DNA of 7,945 nucleotides from Alphaproteobacteria bacterium (lineage in GTDB: Bacteria > Pseudomonadota > Alphaproteobacteria > Rhodobacterales > Rhodobacteraceae). The notes beneath the pieces are model-generated. The model made no database searches. It saw only the letters and a program-made list of their open reading frames with translations, and was not told the DNA's origin. The translations under genes were made by a program, and so were the position numbers. The DNA lies in assembly GCA_003694465.1 (NCBI GenBank), contig RFKM01000024.1:1-7945 (forward strand), in the 5' to 3' direction. Below are positions 6,949 to 7,945 of the stretch, piece after piece. The stretch's first letter is position 1. Each line of letters opens with the position of its first letter.

Positions 6949-7212
6949 TTTGCCATCATCTGCACCGACAAGCCGGGCGCGCTGGACATCCGCAAGGCCA
7001 ACCGGGAAAGGCATCTTGAATATCTCGGCGCCTCGCCCGTGGTTCTGGCCGGCCCGTTCCAGGACGAAAGCGGCAACATGGTCGGCTCGCTCATCGTGAT
7101 CGACGTGCCCGACCGCGCCGAGGCCGAGGCCTGGGCGAAAAACGACCCTTATGCGAAGGCGGGGCTGTTCTCCGACGTGCGGATCGAGAAATTCCTGAAG
7201 GTGATCGGCTGA
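6946..7212 (+). CDS. YciI-family protein
   Basis: This small cytoplasmic protein of 88 residues is a YciI-like (YCII domain) ferredoxin-fold protein. The family fold is a small alpha/beta barrel dimer with a His/Asp pair proposed as catalytic, but the physiological reaction of most members is unknown. Visible features are the N-terminal strand MFAIICTDKPGA, His23 in NRERHLEYL, the GPFQDESGNMVGSLIVID strand pair (36-53), and Asp67 in KNDPYAKAGLF (65-75). It ends with the strand VRIEKFLKVIG. All of these fit the family. It shares one base with the following EVE gene (TGATG at 7210-7214) and abuts gpsA upstream, so it is embedded in the tsaD operon. Whether it is an enzyme of the operon's pathway is not shown by the sequence. 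Confidence 0.9.
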   Translation: MFAIICTDKPGALDIRKANRERHLEYLGASPVVLAGPFQDESGNMVGSLIVIDVPDRAEAEAWAKNDPYAKAGLFSDVRIEKFLKVIG

Positions 7213-7631
7213 TGGCATACTGGCTGTTCAAGTCCGAGCCGGGAACCTGGAGCTGGGATGACCAGGTCGCCCGGGGCGATGCGGGCGAGGAATGGGACGG
7301 CGTGCGCAATTACCAGGCACGCAACAACATGCGGGCGATGAAGCTTGGCGATCTCGGCTTCTTCTACCACTCCGTCAACGAGAAGCGCATCATGGGCATC
7401 GTCGAGGTCTGCCGCGAGGCGCATCCCGACAGCACCACCGACGATCCGCGCTGGGAATGCGTCGACATTCGCGCCGTGCGCCCGCTGGCAAGGCCGGTCA
7501 CGCTGGAGATGTGCAAGGCCGACCCCCGGCTTGAAAACATGGTGCTGGTGAAGAACTCGCGCCTCTCGGTGCAGCCGGTCACCGAAGCCGAATGGCAGGC
7601 CGTGCTCGATCTCGCGGGCGAGACGGGCTGA
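7212..7631 (+). CDS. EVE domain-containing protein (THYN1-like, PUA-like fold)
   Basis: This 139-residue protein consists almost wholly of one EVE domain, a PUA-like fold that in several relatives binds modified bases in DNA or RNA; human THYN1 is a well-known member. Signature segments are AYWLFKSEPGTWSWDD (residues 2-17), WDGVRNYQARNNMR (28-41), LGDLGFFYHS (45-54) and GIVEVCREAHPD (62-73). A middle segment DIRAVRPLARPVTLEM (85-100) and LVKNSRLSVQPVTEAEW (112-128) follow. The aromatic residues in the first two segments belong to the expected binding pocket. The start ATG overlaps the stop of the YciI-family gene, with only a weak AAGG (7198-7201) upstream, so translation is likely coupled. 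It is the last gene of the operon. Its ligand and function in bacteria are not established. Confidence 0.93.
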   Translation: MAYWLFKSEPGTWSWDDQVARGDAGEEWDGVRNYQARNNMRAMKLGDLGFFYHSVNEKRIMGIVEVCREAHPDSTTDDPRWECVDIRAVRPLARPVTLEMCKADPRLENMVLVKNSRLSVQPVTEAEWQAVLDLAGETG

Positions 7632-7634
7632 AAC

Positions 7635-7664
7635 CGGGCGCGCGGGGCTTGCCCGCCGCGCCCG
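7635..7664. terminator. Convergent hairpin between the EVE gene and putA
   Basis: CGGGCGCG (7635-7642) plus CGGG (7643-7646) pairs with CCCG (7652-7655) plus CGCGCCCG (7657-7664). The result is a 12-bp stem with one bulged C and a 5-base loop. It sits in the 39-base gap between the two convergent stops. There is no T-run after it on the plus strand, and only TTT one base beyond the stem on the minus strand. It is a plausible bidirectional transcription-end signal, but not a canonical intrinsic terminator. Confidence 0.5.
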
Positions 7665-7670
7665 TCTCGG

Positions 7671-7945
7671 TCAGCCGCGCCCGCCGGCCAGAAGGCTCGC
7701 ATTGCCGCCGGCGGCGGTGGTGTCGACGCACAGGTGCCGCTCCAGCAACACATGGGCGGCATCGGGCATGTCGGTCACCAGCGGCACGATCGGCCCGTCG
7801 CGGCGGGCGAGCGCCTCGTCATAGGCGCGGCCCTGCGCCTCGTCTCCCCACCAGAGGACGGCACCGAAGGGGGGCAGGGTGCACAGAGCTTCCGGATCGA
7901 GCGCGCCGCCGGCCACGACGGCCCGCCCGCCGAGCGCCTTGGCCG
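7671..7945 (-). CDS. putA: C-terminal end of PutA, proline dehydrogenase / glutamate semialdehyde dehydrogenase (truncated by window edge)
   Basis: The minus-strand frame is open to the right edge, so the GTG at 7916 is not a start. The 90 visible residues end with ERHLCVDTTAAGGNASLLA, matching the conserved C-terminal motif of long (type B/C) PutA proteins, which lies over the substrate tunnel. PutA oxidises proline to glutamate at the inner membrane, passing electrons to quinone and NAD+. Upstream visible sequence, such as AKALGGRAVVV and DGPIVPLVTDMPDA, fits the degenerate ALDH-like domain before that motif. Both catalytic domains lie outside the window, so the call depends on this tail alone. 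A stand-alone aldehyde dehydrogenase would normally lack this ending. It converges with the EVE gene. Confidence 0.82.
   Translation of the reverse strand, partial: AKALGGRAVVAGGALDPEALCTLPPFGAVLWWGDEAQGRAYDEALARRDGPIVPLVTDMPDAAHVLLERHLCVDTTAAGGNASLLAGGRG

Noticed and set aside
5707..7218. A 503-codon minus-strand open frame opposite gpsA and the YciI-family gene.
   Set aside because: The plus strand encodes clear GpsA and YciI motifs over the same bases. The antisense frame is rich in Arg/Gly/Ala with no recognisable domain, typical of high-GC shadows.

Overview
The window is GC-rich DNA from an alphaproteobacterium, most likely of the order Rhodobacterales (Rhodobacter/Paracoccus/Roseobacter type). 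This rests on the protein sequences, on the alphaproteobacterial hemD-mic60-hemY gene order, and on strong GC bias that opens long antisense frames. It is densely packed chromosomal housekeeping sequence: eight whole or nearly whole protein genes, one tRNA, and one gene end at the right edge. There is no gap over 300 bases, and I see no insertion sequence, phage gene, CRISPR array or integrase.

Layout. (1) Positions 2-1171, plus strand: fliI, the ATPase of the flagellar export apparatus, cut at its 5' end by the window edge. (2) Positions 1240-1315, minus strand: tRNA-Thr with anticodon CGT and an encoded CCA, convergent with fliI. (3) Positions 1363-4829, minus strand: hemD (uroporphyrinogen-III synthase), mic60 (mitofilin-like inner-membrane protein) and hemY (membrane TPR protein with a four-cysteine knuckle), probably one operon read leftwards. 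(4) Positions 4901-7631, plus strand: tsaD, gpsA, a YciI-family gene and an EVE-domain gene. Stops and starts overlap or abut at all three junctions, so this looks like one translationally coupled operon, divergent from hemD. (5) Positions 7671-7945, minus strand: the C-terminal end of a long PutA (proline dehydrogenase / glutamate semialdehyde dehydrogenase), convergent with the EVE gene across a GC-rich hairpin.

How the genes relate. The left operon couples a soluble tetrapyrrole-ring-closing enzyme to two membrane proteins. Mic60 is linked to shaping of intracytoplasmic membranes in phototrophic alphaproteobacteria, and HemY is linked to late porphyrin metabolism. The right operon couples tRNA t6A synthesis (TsaD), phospholipid precursor supply (GpsA), and two small proteins of poorly defined role (YciI-like and EVE). 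The EVE domain belongs to the PUA-like superfamily, whose members often read modified bases.

I found no clearly new system. The points most worth a second look are the HemY cysteine knuckle, the acidic N-terminal tail of Mic60, the coupled tsaD-to-EVE operon, and the two alternative hairpins after the EVE gene.
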